From Candidatus Nitrosacidococcus tergens (GTDB taxonomy: Bacteria; Pseudomonadota; Gammaproteobacteria; Nitrosococcales; Nitrosococcaceae), in the NCBI RefSeq assembly GCF_902810445.1, contig NZ_LR778175.1, forward strand, positions 248,001-312,000: DNA of 64,000 nt, in the 5' to 3' direction. The notes below the pieces were generated by a model. That model was not told where the DNA came from, did not search any database, and was given only the letters and a program-made list of their open reading frames with translations. This document shows, piece by piece, positions 43,581 to 52,808 of this stretch. The position numbers and the translations under genes were made by a program. Position 1 is the stretch's first letter. Each line of letters starts with the position of its first letter.

Positions 43581-44645
43581 TTAAAATTGAGCTTCACGAC
43601 GTAACAATTCACGCTTACGATCTATACCCCAACGATAGCTTGCAAGATCACCATTAAGCCGTATCACACGATGACAGGGAATCGCTATAGCGATATGATT
43701 TTTTGCACAGGCATTAGCAACGGCACGTACTGCTTTAGGCAAGCCGATATGCTTTGCAATCTCCGTATAACTTACAGTAGTACCCAAAGGAATCTTACGT
43801 AGAGCGCTCCAGACACGCTCCTGAAAGGCAGTACCTTGAATATCTAATGGTAGATGCAATCCAATTGAAGGTGCTTCAATAAACCCTACAACCTTAGCTA
43901 CTAATTGCTCAAATTGGTTGTCACAACCTATAATTTCAGCCTTAGGAAATTGATCTTGTAAATCGCATACAAGTGTATCTGGGTTATCGCCCAACAGAAT
44001 AGTGCAAATACCACGTTGGCTCTGGGCTACTAAGATAGCTCCTAATGAACATTGCCCTACTGCAAAACGAATAATTACACCATTACCTCCGGCACGATAG
44101 TCTCTTGGACGCATTCCTAGTAATTGATCCGAGGATTCGTAGAATCGGCTATTAGAATTAAAACCTGCATTATAAATAGCATCAGTAATGGATGAGTTTG
44201 AGCTACTGAGCTCTTTGCGTAGTTTACAGGCTCGATATGCTGAGCTGTATGCTTTAGGAGTTAAACCAGTTTCGGCTTTGAATAAACGATGAAAATAATA
44301 TGGGCTTAAGCCTATCTTAGCCGCTAAACTATCGAGCTGAGGTAATGTCTCTGATGTTTCGATGATACGGCAAGCACGAGTCACTAATGCAGCATGTTCG
44401 ATAGCTGTTTCAGTCTGATCGCTACTAATATGGCGACTACAACGATAGCCTGCTGCTTCAGCAAGCTCTGGAGTATCAAAAAATTCTATATTTTCACGCT
44501 TAGGTAGCCGTACTGCCGAGCTTGGCTGACAATATATACCTGTAGTGCGCACAGCGTAGACAAAATAACCATCAGCAGCAGTATCTCGCGTTTGTACAGC
44601 TAACCAGCGTTCATCTTCAGTTTCATAAGCAACCATCAAATTCAC
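43581..44645 (-). CDS. ada: Ada-like methyltransferase/regulator with altered zinc ligands
   Basis: 354-aa protein with all Ada domains: an N-terminal methylphosphotriester domain (about 8-75), an AraC helix-turn-helix (about 85-185) and a C-terminal O6-methylguanine methyltransferase (about 190-350) with acceptor IPCHRV. Ada repairs alkylated DNA and, once methylated at Cys38, activates its own regulon. The equivalent acceptor is present (TGIYC, Cys39). However, the next zinc cysteine (PSC) is PSS and the last (KRC) reads SRH, leaving Cys39, Cys69 and possibly His72 as ligands. The start is GTG with an AGGA site 8 nt upstream; an ATG at 44636 is an alternative. Transfer from another lineage is possible but unproven. 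Confidence 0.9.
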   Translation of the reverse strand: MNLMVAYETEDERWLAVQTRDTAADGYFVYAVRTTGIYCQPSSAVRLPKRENIEFFDTPELAEAAGYRCSRHISSDQTETAIEHAALVTRACRIIETSETLPQLDSLAAKIGLSPYYFHRLFKAETGLTPKAYSSAYRACKLRKELSSSNSSITDAIYNAGFNSNSRFYESSDQLLGMRPRDYRAGGNGVIIRFAVGQCSLGAILVAQSQRGICTILLGDNPDTLVCDLQDQFPKAEIIGCDNQFEQLVAKVVGFIEAPSIGLHLPLDIQGTAFQERVWSALRKIPLGTTVSYTEIAKHIGLPKAVRAVANACAKNHIAIAIPCHRVIRLNGDLASYRWGIDRKRELLRREAQF

Positions 44646-44856
44646 ATCATCAGTCCTGTTATTATTAATAACAGAATTAAAATAATAAGAAATTTAGTTC
44701 TAAACACTCTGTTTCTTGCAATTAAATTTCTGAAGCTATCGTTTTATTTCAGAAATAGAAACCGTTATCTATATTCCTAATACTAGGGCTTCACTACATT
44801 AAATTAAGTATGCATAAGTAAGAGGGGAATTTTTGATTAAGCGGTAGAAAATAAGC

Positions 44857-44886
44857 AGAATGCCAACACTAAGTGATTGGCATTCT
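44857..44886. terminator. Terminator hairpin
   Basis: 10-bp arms (AGAATGCCAA and complement) at 44857-44866 and 44877-44886 with a small inner CAC/GTG stem, just downstream of the SnoaL-like gene. The T tract is modest. Confidence 0.6.
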
Positions 44887-44904
44887 TTTAAGACTCTAAG
44901 TAAT

Positions 44905-45366
44905 TTAAAAAATTTTTTGTGTTGGAGTAATCAGACCCAGCTGAGTTAATACAGTCAGGCTATCATCATAGCCAATTTCTTCTGAAATCTGGCCATCAAT
45001 TAGCTTTAGCACTGAAACACCGTTAAAGTGCATTTTGCGACCAGTGGCAGCAGGCAGCCTACCAACGCTAAAATCGACAAATGCGGTTCCGGTATGAGTA
45101 CCACCCCCTTCCCATTGACCTATCACATAATCTCCTTCTGCAATGAGATCAGCTGTACGCCAAAAGTTAAGATCAGGGAATGCAGCACGAAACTCAGTTA
45201 TAAAGACTTTTATAGGTTCACGACCACGACGGGGAAAATGTACTGAATACTTACTTAGCATATCAGGTGCAGCAATTTCATCAACAATTGCAATATTGAA
45301 GTTTGTCCCCCAAAATTCGGTAAACCAGCGATCAACAATAGCTTTATTTTGCTCTTCTTTACTCAT
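44905..45366 (-). CDS. SnoaL-like / ester cyclase family protein
   Basis: About 153-aa small protein. The start MSKEEQNK at 45366 is chosen for a GAGGA ribosome site 8 nt upstream; the frame extends seven codons further to 45387. It shows the SnoaL-type pattern: VDRWFTEFWG at the N-terminus, FRAAFPDLNFWRTADLIAEGDYVIGQWEGGGTHTG in the middle, then GRKMHFNGVSVLKLIDGQISEEIGYDDS. The family has an NTF2-like alpha+beta barrel and includes polyketide cyclases and many proteins of unknown activity. No polyketide genes are nearby, so the role is unknown. Confidence 0.85.
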   Translation of the reverse strand: MSKEEQNKAIVDRWFTEFWGTNFNIAIVDEIAAPDMLSKYSVHFPRRGREPIKVFITEFRAAFPDLNFWRTADLIAEGDYVIGQWEGGGTHTGTAFVDFSVGRLPAATGRKMHFNGVSVLKLIDGQISEEIGYDDSLTVLTQLGLITPTQKIF

Positions 45367-45387
45367 TTTAAAAATCCTCATGAACAC

Positions 45388-45708
45388 TAATATTTTTATT
45401 TAGATCATTAAAATTAATTAACCATCTAGGTAAAAATATATATGTTCAGTTACTGTTTAAAACTCCGATTCTTGCCGTTTATATCAGCTTAAAAATTTAG
45501 AATAAACACTAAAAGAACACTTTGTTGTTACAAAAAGATTCTATCTTTGAAAGAAGATTATGGATTTATTGTAAAGCTTTATGTGAATTTAAATATGGTA
45601 GCCAATAATTGGCGGTGGATATAAAGTAATTTGAGCACTAGATTATCTTAGGATAGAAAACACTCCTAGCTCTTTGAGTAATGGGCTAGGAGTAGTGGTT
45701 CTAGTTAT
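45388..45708. other. Intergenic region of about 320 bp
   Basis: Contains the SnoaL-like gene promoter and the trxB terminator hairpin (45662-45693). Otherwise AT-rich, with only very short frames. Confidence 0.5.
45662..45693 (-). terminator. trxB terminator hairpin
   Basis: 9-bp perfect arms (ACTCCTAGC and its complement) around a 14-nt loop, followed on the minus strand by GTTTTCT, 16 bp beyond the trxB stop. Confidence 0.65.
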
Positions 45709-46671
45709 TTAAGAATAACCTAGGCCATCTAAATATTTATCAGCATCTAAAGCAGCCATACATCCAGATCCTGCAGAAGTGACTGCTTGTTGATACACTG
45801 AATCCATCACATCGCCTGCTGCAAATACTCCAGGAACACTCGTTTGAGTTGCAAACCCTCGGTTTCCTCCTTGTACTTGAAGGTAACCATGCTCCATATC
45901 AAGCTGTCCTTGGAAAATACCTGTATTAGGCTTATGACCAATGGCAATAAAAACACCGTGAACAGGTATTTCAGTTAGTTTCTGATTTAACCTATCCTCA
46001 ATGCATACCCCTGTGACTCCACCATCATCGCCTAGTATCTCCTTTAAAGTATGATTCCAATGAATGGTTACATTACCTTTTTCTGCTTTCTGTAACAATC
46101 GATTTGCTAAAATTTTTTCAGATCTAAAAGAATTTCGGCGATGGATGACATAAACATGACTAGCGATATTAGCAAGATAAAGGGCTTCTTCAACTGCTGT
46201 ATTACCACCACCGACTACAGCAACTGGCTTATTACGATAGAAAAATCCATCACAAGTGGCACAAGCAGAAACACCCCGCCCCATATAGGCTTGTTCTGAG
46301 GGTAGACCAAGATATTTAGCAGAAGCACCTGTAGTAATAATGACTGCATCTGCAGTATAAAGCCCAGAATCTCCTGTTAATGCAAAAGGTTTTTTAGAGA
46401 AGTCAGTTTTAACTATTTGATCATGCACTATTTGAGTGCCAAAACGCTCTGCATGCTTACGCATTCGCTCCATCAAATCCGGTCCTTGAACCCCTTGCTC
46501 ATCCCCTGGCCAATTATCAACGTCAGTGGTAGTTGTCAGTTGCCCTCCCTGCTCTAAACCAGTAACTAGTACCGGGTTAAGTGCTGCACGAGCTGCGTAA
46601 ACGGCAGCAGTATAGCCGGCTGGACCAGATCCTAAAATAAGTAAGCGACAATGCTTTATTTTTTCAGACAT
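45709..46671 (-). CDS. trxB: Thioredoxin reductase
   Basis: 320-aa FAD/NADPH enzyme that reduces thioredoxin. The start MSEKIKH at 46671 has a GGAG ribosome site 6 nt upstream; the frame extends four codons further. FAD-binding GSGPAGYTAAVYAARA lies at the N-terminus, the redox centre CATCD near residue 138, NADPH-binding VVGGGNTAVEEALYLA follows, and the C-terminal FAD motif is GVFAAGDVMD. It is divergent from ftsK, an arrangement common in gammaproteobacteria. Confidence 0.96.
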   Translation of the reverse strand: MSEKIKHCRLLILGSGPAGYTAAVYAARAALNPVLVTGLEQGGQLTTTTDVDNWPGDEQGVQGPDLMERMRKHAERFGTQIVHDQIVKTDFSKKPFALTGDSGLYTADAVIITTGASAKYLGLPSEQAYMGRGVSACATCDGFFYRNKPVAVVGGGNTAVEEALYLANIASHVYVIHRRNSFRSEKILANRLLQKAEKGNVTIHWNHTLKEILGDDGGVTGVCIEDRLNQKLTEIPVHGVFIAIGHKPNTGIFQGQLDMEHGYLQVQGGNRGFATQTSVPGVFAAGDVMDSVYQQAVTSAGSGCMAALDADKYLDGLGYS

Positions 46672-47113
46672 GAATAACTCCATTTAAGGTTTTTTATTTT
46701 TCCATAGCTATAATGATGCTAATAGTCAGATTCCAATTATGTTTAGAATACGGTACTAAGAGTATACATAGTAGGAAAAGATTAAATTCAAGTTATTGTG
46801 TAACAAACTGAGATTGCTATAATAAACAACTAGGTTCAGATTATTTTAAATTTTTATTATTTAACTGATGAACCCCATAGCTATTTATGGTCTCTAAATG
46901 TGAGATTTTATAATTCCTATCTTATCTGGCTATATATAGCCCATATTCTAAAACAAGGTGAAATTCTTGACTAGTTTTCTTGAATTTACTTTATTTTAAT
47001 TTAAATTTTTTCTTTATTTAGGTTTCTATATTAAGTGTAAAAAGTAAATTTATTAAAGTTTGAATAGCTAGAAACAATAGTATTGCTTTGTATAAAAATA
47101 GGTTGTTTTTGTT
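46672..47113. other. Divergent promoter region trxB/ftsK, about 440 bp
   Basis: AT-rich intergenic region between divergent trxB and ftsK. No ORF, tRNA or clear hairpin is seen. The ftsK ATG has no strong Shine-Dalgarno. Both promoters must lie here, but I could not place a convincing -35/-10 pair. Confidence 0.5.
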
Positions 47114-50100
47114 ATGGCTCAAGCCTCTACCATCACCAAGCGTTCTAGAAACCGTATACCTATCAGTTTACATATTAACCATCGGGTTAAAGAAGGGATA
47201 TTTATTGCATCTCTTGCCATAGCCGCTTACCTCTTTATTTGCTTACTTACCTATACACCCAGCGATCCTAGCTGGTCTCACACGGGAAGTGCTGAGCAAA
47301 GCACTCATAATAGTGGAGGAAAGGTGGGAGCATGGCTAGCAGATCTGCTTTATTATTTAACGGGGCATCCGGCCTATTTATTACCCATGGCAATGACATA
47401 TATTGGGCTTTTAGCACTAAGCAAGCGTAAAACCTGTCAAAAGAAATACTTAGTTTACTCTTGGTTATTTAAAGCTATAGGATTTATTCTAACTCTAGGG
47501 GCTGCATCTGGTTTAGCCGCTCAGTATTTTTCAAATATTCCTGCAGGCTCCTTGCCTAATGTAGAAGGAGGGCTATTAGGTGTTATGCTTCAACATAGTC
47601 TAGAGTCTATAGTTGGTTTTTTAGGCACGACGATAATTTTATTAGGATTCTTTTTTACTGGAATTAGCTGGTTTATTCCGTTTTCTTGGCTTCAAATTAT
47701 GGATAAAACTGGCAGCTTTATTCTTAAAGCTATAGAAAATAAGCATAAATTCTTTCCAGAAAAAATAGAGAGTGTGAAAAAAGTAACTCATAGAACTCAG
47801 CTATTTAAAATACCTAGTTTTGAATCTCCTGAGAAAGTACTTAGTAATAAAGACCGCATTGAGCCCACCCTAGATGGAGAAAGACAAGCAGCTACAAACA
47901 CCGGCTTAGATCAAGAATTAAATATAACGACTAAAAGTGAAGATCAATCCTTAGCTGCTAATACTGATATTTCTTCTGACACAAAAGAAAATTCACAAAG
48001 AGAGACAGCTACACTGATATCAGATTCTCCAATAGCTTCTGAGGATCCTCATGTAAAAATAGATAGCCCTTCACCACCTAAGCAAGTAGCAAATCCTTCT
48101 ATCACTGAAGGAATAGAGGGTCAAAAGACTATAGATTTTATGAATCAAAGTTCTAGAGCACGCATAAATGTGCAGAATCAATCTGAATTGGAAACGTATG
48201 AGCATAAAAACGTAACAAACTCCGTAAATATAGGTACGGAGAGAGTATCCTACATTAATAGGCAGACTAGCACCCAGTTTAAATTTAATCCAAATTTAGG
48301 TATCAAAAGCGATATCATACAAAAACCAGTACCTAATGATCGCCCTGCTAAAGAGGTATCCCCTCAAAATCGGAATACTATTCCTACCCATACAAATGCG
48401 ATCCAGCATCACTCAATAGAATCGGTGCAACCACAAACTTTACGGCAAAATCAAAAAATTACAGTAGCAGACTTAAAGGTAAGTAATAGTAATTCTGTTA
48501 ACGAAATATCACCCCATTCTCAAGAGATTATCCCGCCCAACGCTGATATATCTAAAAATCAACCAATTGAATCAATTCAACCACAACAAATTCAAAGACC
48601 AATCTCAACTGGACTAGGAGTAAATAATGGTAATCCTTTTAGAGGAGAACCCCTTCAAAATCGGAAAATTGCCCCCACTGATTCTAATGGAGATATAGCT
48701 AAAAACCAGCCTATAGAGCCAATTCAATCTCCGCAACAAAATCAAAGATCCACAGTAATAGAATTAAAGGTAAATAGTAGTAATTCTTTTAACGAAACAG
48801 TACCTCATACTCAGGAAAATCCATTAGGTTCACACCTAAAAGAAACAGTAGTAGAGGTAGTAAATTTTCACTCTAAACCTAAGAGGCAGGATAAAAATTC
48901 TGAGGTATCTTTTTCTTTATCCAGCTCAAACAATAGGCTACCTCCTTTATCTTTATTAGATAAACCCTCTGCCTCACAGGGAGGATATTCCGAGGAAGAA
49001 CTTGAAGTACTTTCTCGTCAAGTAGAGGAAAATTTAAGTGATTTTGGGGTTGAGGTACAAGTGGTTGATGCACATCCAGGGCCTGTAATTACTAGTTTTG
49101 AATTACAACCTGCTCCGGGGGTAAAAGTCAGTAGAATTTCAGGGCTGGCTAAGGATTTAGCTCGTGCCCTTTCAGTACTTAGCGTTCGTGTAGTAGAGGT
49201 TGTACCCGGGAAACCAGTAGTAGGCTTAGAAATTCCTAATGAAAATCGGGAAATTGTACATCTCTCTGAAGTGTTATCTTGTATTGATTCTAGTAGTCAG
49301 GAGAGTTCTTTAACTCTTGCCTTAGGAAAAGATATTACTGGAAACCCAGTCACCGTAGATCTTGCTAAAATGCCCCATTTATTGGTGGCAGGAACTACAG
49401 GATCTGGAAAATCAGTAGCAATTAATACTATGATTTTAAGTCTGATCTATAGAATGACACCTGATGTGGTACGGCTTATTCTCATTGATCCTAAAATGCT
49501 AGAGCTTTCAGTCTATGAAGGTATTCCTCATCTACTTGCACCCGTCGTGATTGATATGAGTGAGGCAGGAAATGCATTGCGTTGGTGTGTTGCTGAAATG
49601 GAACGACGTTACCGCCTTATGGCAGCATTAGGTGTGCGTAATTTAGCGGGTTTTAACCATAAAGTAAAAAGTGCCATGCAAGCCAATCAGCCTTTAATTA
49701 ATCCATTACATTCATCGCACTCAAACGGCAATAGTGAAGCTTCATTGCTTGAACCATTACCAATGATTGTCGTAGTTATTGATGAACTTGCGGATATGAT
49801 GACGGTTGTAGGTAAAAAAGTAGAGGAGTTTATTACACGATTAGCTCAAAAAGCACGAGCTGCTGGAATTCACTTAATTTTAGCAACTCAAAGACCCTCT
49901 GTAGATGTGATAACTGGCCTAATTAAAGCAAATATTCCTACCCGCATTGCATTTCAAGTCTCATCTAGGATTGACTCTAGAACGATTCTAGATCAAACAG
50001 GAGCTGAACAGCTTTTAGGTCAAGGAGATATGCTTTATCTCCCTCCAGGTACAGCTACACCAGAACGAATACATGGTGCATTTGTTGATGATCATGAAAT

Positions 50101-50416
50101 ACATAAAGTAGTTGAATTTCTAAAACAGCAGGGTGTACCTAAGTATATAGAAGAAATTACCCAAGGAGTCCCAGAATTTAGAGAAGGCAATTCTGGAGCA
50201 AATGGTAGTGATTCTGAAGATGATCCCCTCTATGATGAAGCAGTGCGAGTAGTGACTGAAACCCAGAGAGCTTCAGTTTCTGGGGTACAAAGAAGGTTAA
50301 GGATTGGGTATAATCGAGCGGCTCGATTAGTTGAAACAATGGAGCAAACTGGAATTGTAGGTCCAATGCAAGCAAATGGTAATCGAGAGGTGCTTGCTCC
50401 TCCTCCACCGGAATAA
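47114..50416 (+). CDS. ftsK: DNA translocase FtsK
   Basis: 1100-aa septal DNA motor that clears chromosome ends and activates XerCD at dif. Four N-terminal membrane segments (about residues 28-185) anchor it. A long polar Gln/Asn/Ser/Pro-rich linker follows (about 200-610), containing three and a half degenerate 47-50-residue repeats (about 405-575). The motor has FELQPAPGVKVSRISGLAKDLARAL, Walker A VAGTTGSGKSVA (about 760) and Walker B VVVIDELADM (about 885). The C-terminal gamma winged helix (about 1035-1098; LRIGYNRAARLVE) reads KOPS. A roughly 25-residue insert (NPLHSSHSNGNSEAS) precedes Walker B. lolA follows 11 bp downstream. Confidence 0.96.
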   Translation: MAQASTITKRSRNRIPISLHINHRVKEGIFIASLAIAAYLFICLLTYTPSDPSWSHTGSAEQSTHNSGGKVGAWLADLLYYLTGHPAYLLPMAMTYIGLLALSKRKTCQKKYLVYSWLFKAIGFILTLGAASGLAAQYFSNIPAGSLPNVEGGLLGVMLQHSLESIVGFLGTTIILLGFFFTGISWFIPFSWLQIMDKTGSFILKAIENKHKFFPEKIESVKKVTHRTQLFKIPSFESPEKVLSNKDRIEPTLDGERQAATNTGLDQELNITTKSEDQSLAANTDISSDTKENSQRETATLISDSPIASEDPHVKIDSPSPPKQVANPSITEGIEGQKTIDFMNQSSRARINVQNQSELETYEHKNVTNSVNIGTERVSYINRQTSTQFKFNPNLGIKSDIIQKPVPNDRPAKEVSPQNRNTIPTHTNAIQHHSIESVQPQTLRQNQKITVADLKVSNSNSVNEISPHSQEIIPPNADISKNQPIESIQPQQIQRPISTGLGVNNGNPFRGEPLQNRKIAPTDSNGDIAKNQPIEPIQSPQQNQRSTVIELKVNSSNSFNETVPHTQENPLGSHLKETVVEVVNFHSKPKRQDKNSEVSFSLSSSNNRLPPLSLLDKPSASQGGYSEEELEVLSRQVEENLSDFGVEVQVVDAHPGPVITSFELQPAPGVKVSRISGLAKDLARALSVLSVRVVEVVPGKPVVGLEIPNENREIVHLSEVLSCIDSSSQESSLTLALGKDITGNPVTVDLAKMPHLLVAGTTGSGKSVAINTMILSLIYRMTPDVVRLILIDPKMLELSVYEGIPHLLAPVVIDMSEAGNALRWCVAEMERRYRLMAALGVRNLAGFNHKVKSAMQANQPLINPLHSSHSNGNSEASLLEPLPMIVVVIDELADMMTVVGKKVEEFITRLAQKARAAGIHLILATQRPSVDVITGLIKANIPTRIAFQVSSRIDSRTILDQTGAEQLLGQGDMLYLPPGTATPERIHGAFVDDHEIHKVVEFLKQQGVPKYIEEITQGVPEFREGNSGANGSDSEDDPLYDEAVRVVTETQRASVSGVQRRLRIGYNRAARLVETMEQTGIVGPMQANGNREVLAPPPPE
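48335..48830 (+). repeat. Degenerate tandem repeats in the ftsK linker
   Basis: In-frame repeats of 141-150 bp start at about 48335, 48479, 48620 and 48770 (the last partial). Units share LKVxNSNS(V/F)NE, NQPIExIQPQ and QNQR-like blocks. The first and last full-length starts are highly similar at DNA level, suggesting recent slippage or recombination. Confidence 0.7.
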
Positions 50417-50427
50417 TTTTCATTCAA

Positions 50428-51078
50428 ATGTATATTAAAAAATTACAGCTGCCTAGGCAAAACCTAGTGATTGTTTTGCTTATTGGCATAACTATGCTGC
50501 CTATTAGGGCGATAGCTGCAGATCCAAAAAGAAACTTAGAATCTTTTTTAACAAAAACCCAGACACTTGTTGCAGACTTTAATCAAACTGTATTAAGTGA
50601 GGAAGAAGAGATTATAGAGAAAAGTCAAGGGGTTTTTTCTCTCCAACGCCCCGGAAAATTCCGCTGGGATTATAAAAAACCTTCTACTCAACTCATTGTT
50701 GCAGATGGAAGTAAAATTTGGTTTTACGATAGAGAGTTAGAACAAGTCACCGTAAAAAGTTTAAATCAAGCTTTAGGAGATGCACCTGCACTTTTACTGG
50801 CAGGACAGGATTTACCCGAAGACGAATATCAAGTTAATGCACTTTCTTCTGAAGATAATTTAGCTTGGATAGAGGTCATTCCCCAAGATCAAGAGGGAGC
50901 TTTTAAGCGGTTATTACTAGGATTTCAAAGAAAAAACCTACGAGAAATGAAGCTCTATGATAACTTAAATCAAGTGACTCAGCTTTCTTTTTACAATATA
51001 AAAATAGGTCTCTCTTTTGAGGATAGTACGTTTACTTTTACTCCTCCAGAGGGGGCAGATGTTATTTATGATGAATAA
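50428..51078 (+). CDS. lolA: Outer-membrane lipoprotein carrier protein LolA
   Basis: 216-aa periplasmic chaperone carrying lipoproteins from LolCDE to LolB. The signal peptide (about residues 1-31) ends IRAIA-ADP. The mature part has FLTKTQTLVADFNQTV, SQGVFSLQRPGKFRWDYKKPSTQLIVADGSKIWFYD and GDAPALLLAG, all typical of LolA. It lies 11 bp after ftsK, the usual neighbour. Confidence 0.95.
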   Translation: MYIKKLQLPRQNLVIVLLIGITMLPIRAIAADPKRNLESFLTKTQTLVADFNQTVLSEEEEIIEKSQGVFSLQRPGKFRWDYKKPSTQLIVADGSKIWFYDRELEQVTVKSLNQALGDAPALLLAGQDLPEDEYQVNALSSEDNLAWIEVIPQDQEGAFKRLLLGFQRKNLREMKLYDNLNQVTQLSFYNIKIGLSFEDSTFTFTPPEGADVIYDE

Positions 51079-51150
51079 AAACTTAAACTAGCGAAATAAA
51101 TTGAACTTTGATTATATTACCTCTTTATCATCGCACAAGCTTAGATAGTG

Positions 51151-51393
51151 ATGAAAAGAATTTTATTAATTTTAATTAACGTCTATCGGTACGCAGTGAG
51201 CCCTTTTATTGGTAATCATTGCCGTTACTATCCTTCTTGCTCTGAGTATACTCAAGAGGCAATTCAACGCTATGGCGGGTTTTATGGAAGTTGGTTAGGG
51301 TTAAAACGTATTTTACGCTGCCATCCCTTCCATCCAGGCGGTCTTGATCCGGTACCTGATATAAAAAAATATCCATTCTCTTCTCATGAGTAA
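51151..51393 (+). CDS. yidD: Membrane protein insertion efficiency factor YidD
   Basis: 80-aa small protein of the YidD family, which associates with the inner membrane and helps YidC-dependent insertion. It has the whole family pattern: NVYRYAVSPFIGNHCRYYPSCSEYTQEAIQRYG, then LRCHPFHPGGLDPVPD. An upstream GTG at 51148 is an alternative start. It is unusual in lying between lolA and an M23 peptidase rather than between rnpA and yidC. Confidence 0.94.
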   Translation: MKRILLILINVYRYAVSPFIGNHCRYYPSCSEYTQEAIQRYGGFYGSWLGLKRILRCHPFHPGGLDPVPDIKKYPFSSHE

Positions 51394-51398
51394 AAATA

Positions 51399-52223
51399 GT
51401 GTTTTCTCACTTACTTAGAATATTTTTAATTTGGGGGCTATCACTCCAACTAGGGTGGGCAGTTGAGTTAAAAGGATCTCTAACCCAAGGGGGACTGGTA
51501 ATAGGACACACAGAGCCTAAAGCACAAGTATTTCTTGATAATCAACCCATACAAATATCAGAAAGTGGGCTATTTCTACTTGGATTTGGTCGTGACGCAA
51601 AGCCAAACTCAGTACTCGAAATAATTTTATCTAATGGAACAAAAGAAACTAAAAAACTTAATATTATCCAGCGAGAATATAAGATTCAACGGATCAATGG
51701 AGTTTCCGAAAGCAAAGTAACCCCCAATAATAATCACCTTGCTCGGATTCAAGAAGAGGCAGCACTTGTAAAAAAGGCAAGAACAACCAATGACCATCGT
51801 ACTGATTTTTTAACTGGATTTATTTGGCCTGCTGAGGGGCCTATTACCGGTGTTTACGGTAGTCAAAGAATTTTAAACAGTAAACCTAAAATACCCCACT
51901 ATGGAGTGGATATTGCTGCTCCTGCAGGTACTATAGTAAAGGCACCTGCTGCTGGGATAGTTACCCTAGCCCATCCAAATATGTTTTTATCCGGGGGGAC
52001 ACTTATTCTTGATCATGGCTATGGATTATCTTCTGCATTTTTGCATTTACAGCAGACCTTAGTGAGAAAAGGAGAGCGAGTAGAGCAGGGTACACCTATT
52101 GCTAAAATAGGTGCGACAGGAAGAGTTACAGGAGCTCATTTAGATTGGCGTATTAACTTATTTCAAACTCGCCTTGACCCTCAGCTTTTAGTTCCGCCTA
52201 TGGGAAGAATTAATAAAGAATAA
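51399..52223 (+). CDS. M23 family metallopeptidase
   Basis: 274-aa exported protein with a GTG start and a signal peptide (about 1-22, cleavage near GWA-VE). An N-terminal beta-rich domain (about 25-140) precedes a C-terminal peptidase_M23 (LytM) domain. The zinc motifs are HYGVDIAAPAGT (HxxxD, about 167) and, near the end, GAHLDW (HxD-like, about 247), with HGYGLSSAFLHL between. It probably cuts peptidoglycan cross-bridges. The gene follows yidD by 5 bp. Confidence 0.9.
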   Translation: MFSHLLRIFLIWGLSLQLGWAVELKGSLTQGGLVIGHTEPKAQVFLDNQPIQISESGLFLLGFGRDAKPNSVLEIILSNGTKETKKLNIIQREYKIQRINGVSESKVTPNNNHLARIQEEAALVKKARTTNDHRTDFLTGFIWPAEGPITGVYGSQRILNSKPKIPHYGVDIAAPAGTIVKAPAAGIVTLAHPNMFLSGGTLILDHGYGLSSAFLHLQQTLVRKGERVEQGTPIAKIGATGRVTGAHLDWRINLFQTRLDPQLLVPPMGRINKE

Positions 52224-52244
52224 AATTATCTCCATAAAAACAAA

Positions 52245-52799
52245 ATGGTAAATACAAATCGATCTAAGCCAAAAATAATAACTACTAAAACCATTGCTAA
52301 AACAAGATTTTTTCATGTAGAACATGTCAATTTACATTTTTCTAATGGTGTAAATACCCACTATGAGCGACTTAAAAGTGATACTCGTGGGGCAGTTTTA
52401 ATCGTGCCTATGCTGGATCAAGAGACTGTGTTACTTGTTCGAGAGTATGCAGTGGGTACTGAACGCTATGAACTTGCCTTACCTAAAGGGCATGTTGAAG
52501 CAGAAGAAGACTTGCTCGCTGCCGCAAACCGAGAAATTATGGAAGAAGTAAGCTATGGTGCACATCGGCTTACTTATTTAACCTCTTTTACTTTAGCCCC
52601 TAGTTATATGAGCCACCATATTCATGTAGTTTTGGCAGAAGATCTATATGAAGAACACCGTGATGGAGATGAACCTGAAGAAATTGAAGTAGTTCCTTGG
52701 AAATTATCAAAATTAACTGATTTGATTGCAAGACAAGATTGTACTGAAGCACGTAGTATTGCAGCTTTGTTTATGATCAAAGAAAGATTCAATAGATAA
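52245..52799 (+). CDS. nudE: ADP-compound hydrolase NudE
   Basis: 184-aa Nudix hydrolase acting on ADP-ribose, NADH and Ap3A-type substrates. It follows E. coli NudE along its length (VEHVNLHFSNGV, VREYAVGTERYELALPKG, APSYMSHHIHVVLAEDLY). The Nudix box is GHVEAEEDLLAAANREIMEEVSYG, with the conserved REIMEE core. It sits 9 bp before cysQ, a conserved pairing. Confidence 0.93.
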   Translation: MVNTNRSKPKIITTKTIAKTRFFHVEHVNLHFSNGVNTHYERLKSDTRGAVLIVPMLDQETVLLVREYAVGTERYELALPKGHVEAEEDLLAAANREIMEEVSYGAHRLTYLTSFTLAPSYMSHHIHVVLAEDLYEEHRDGDEPEEIEVVPWKLSKLTDLIARQDCTEARSIAALFMIKERFNR

Positions 52800-52808
52800 T
52801 AAATTATT

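Noticed and set aside
45143..45403. Plus-strand frames opposite the SnoaL-like gene
   Set aside because: Antisense shadows; the minus-strand gene has a clear family match and ribosome site.
45388..45660. Possible transposase or gene remnant after the SnoaL-like gene
   Set aside because: Short frames such as one ending NNWRWI show no recognisable family and no inverted repeats.
46672..47113. Structured RNA or tRNA in the trxB-ftsK gap
   Set aside because: No cloverleaf, strong stem or known RNA motif on reading both strands.
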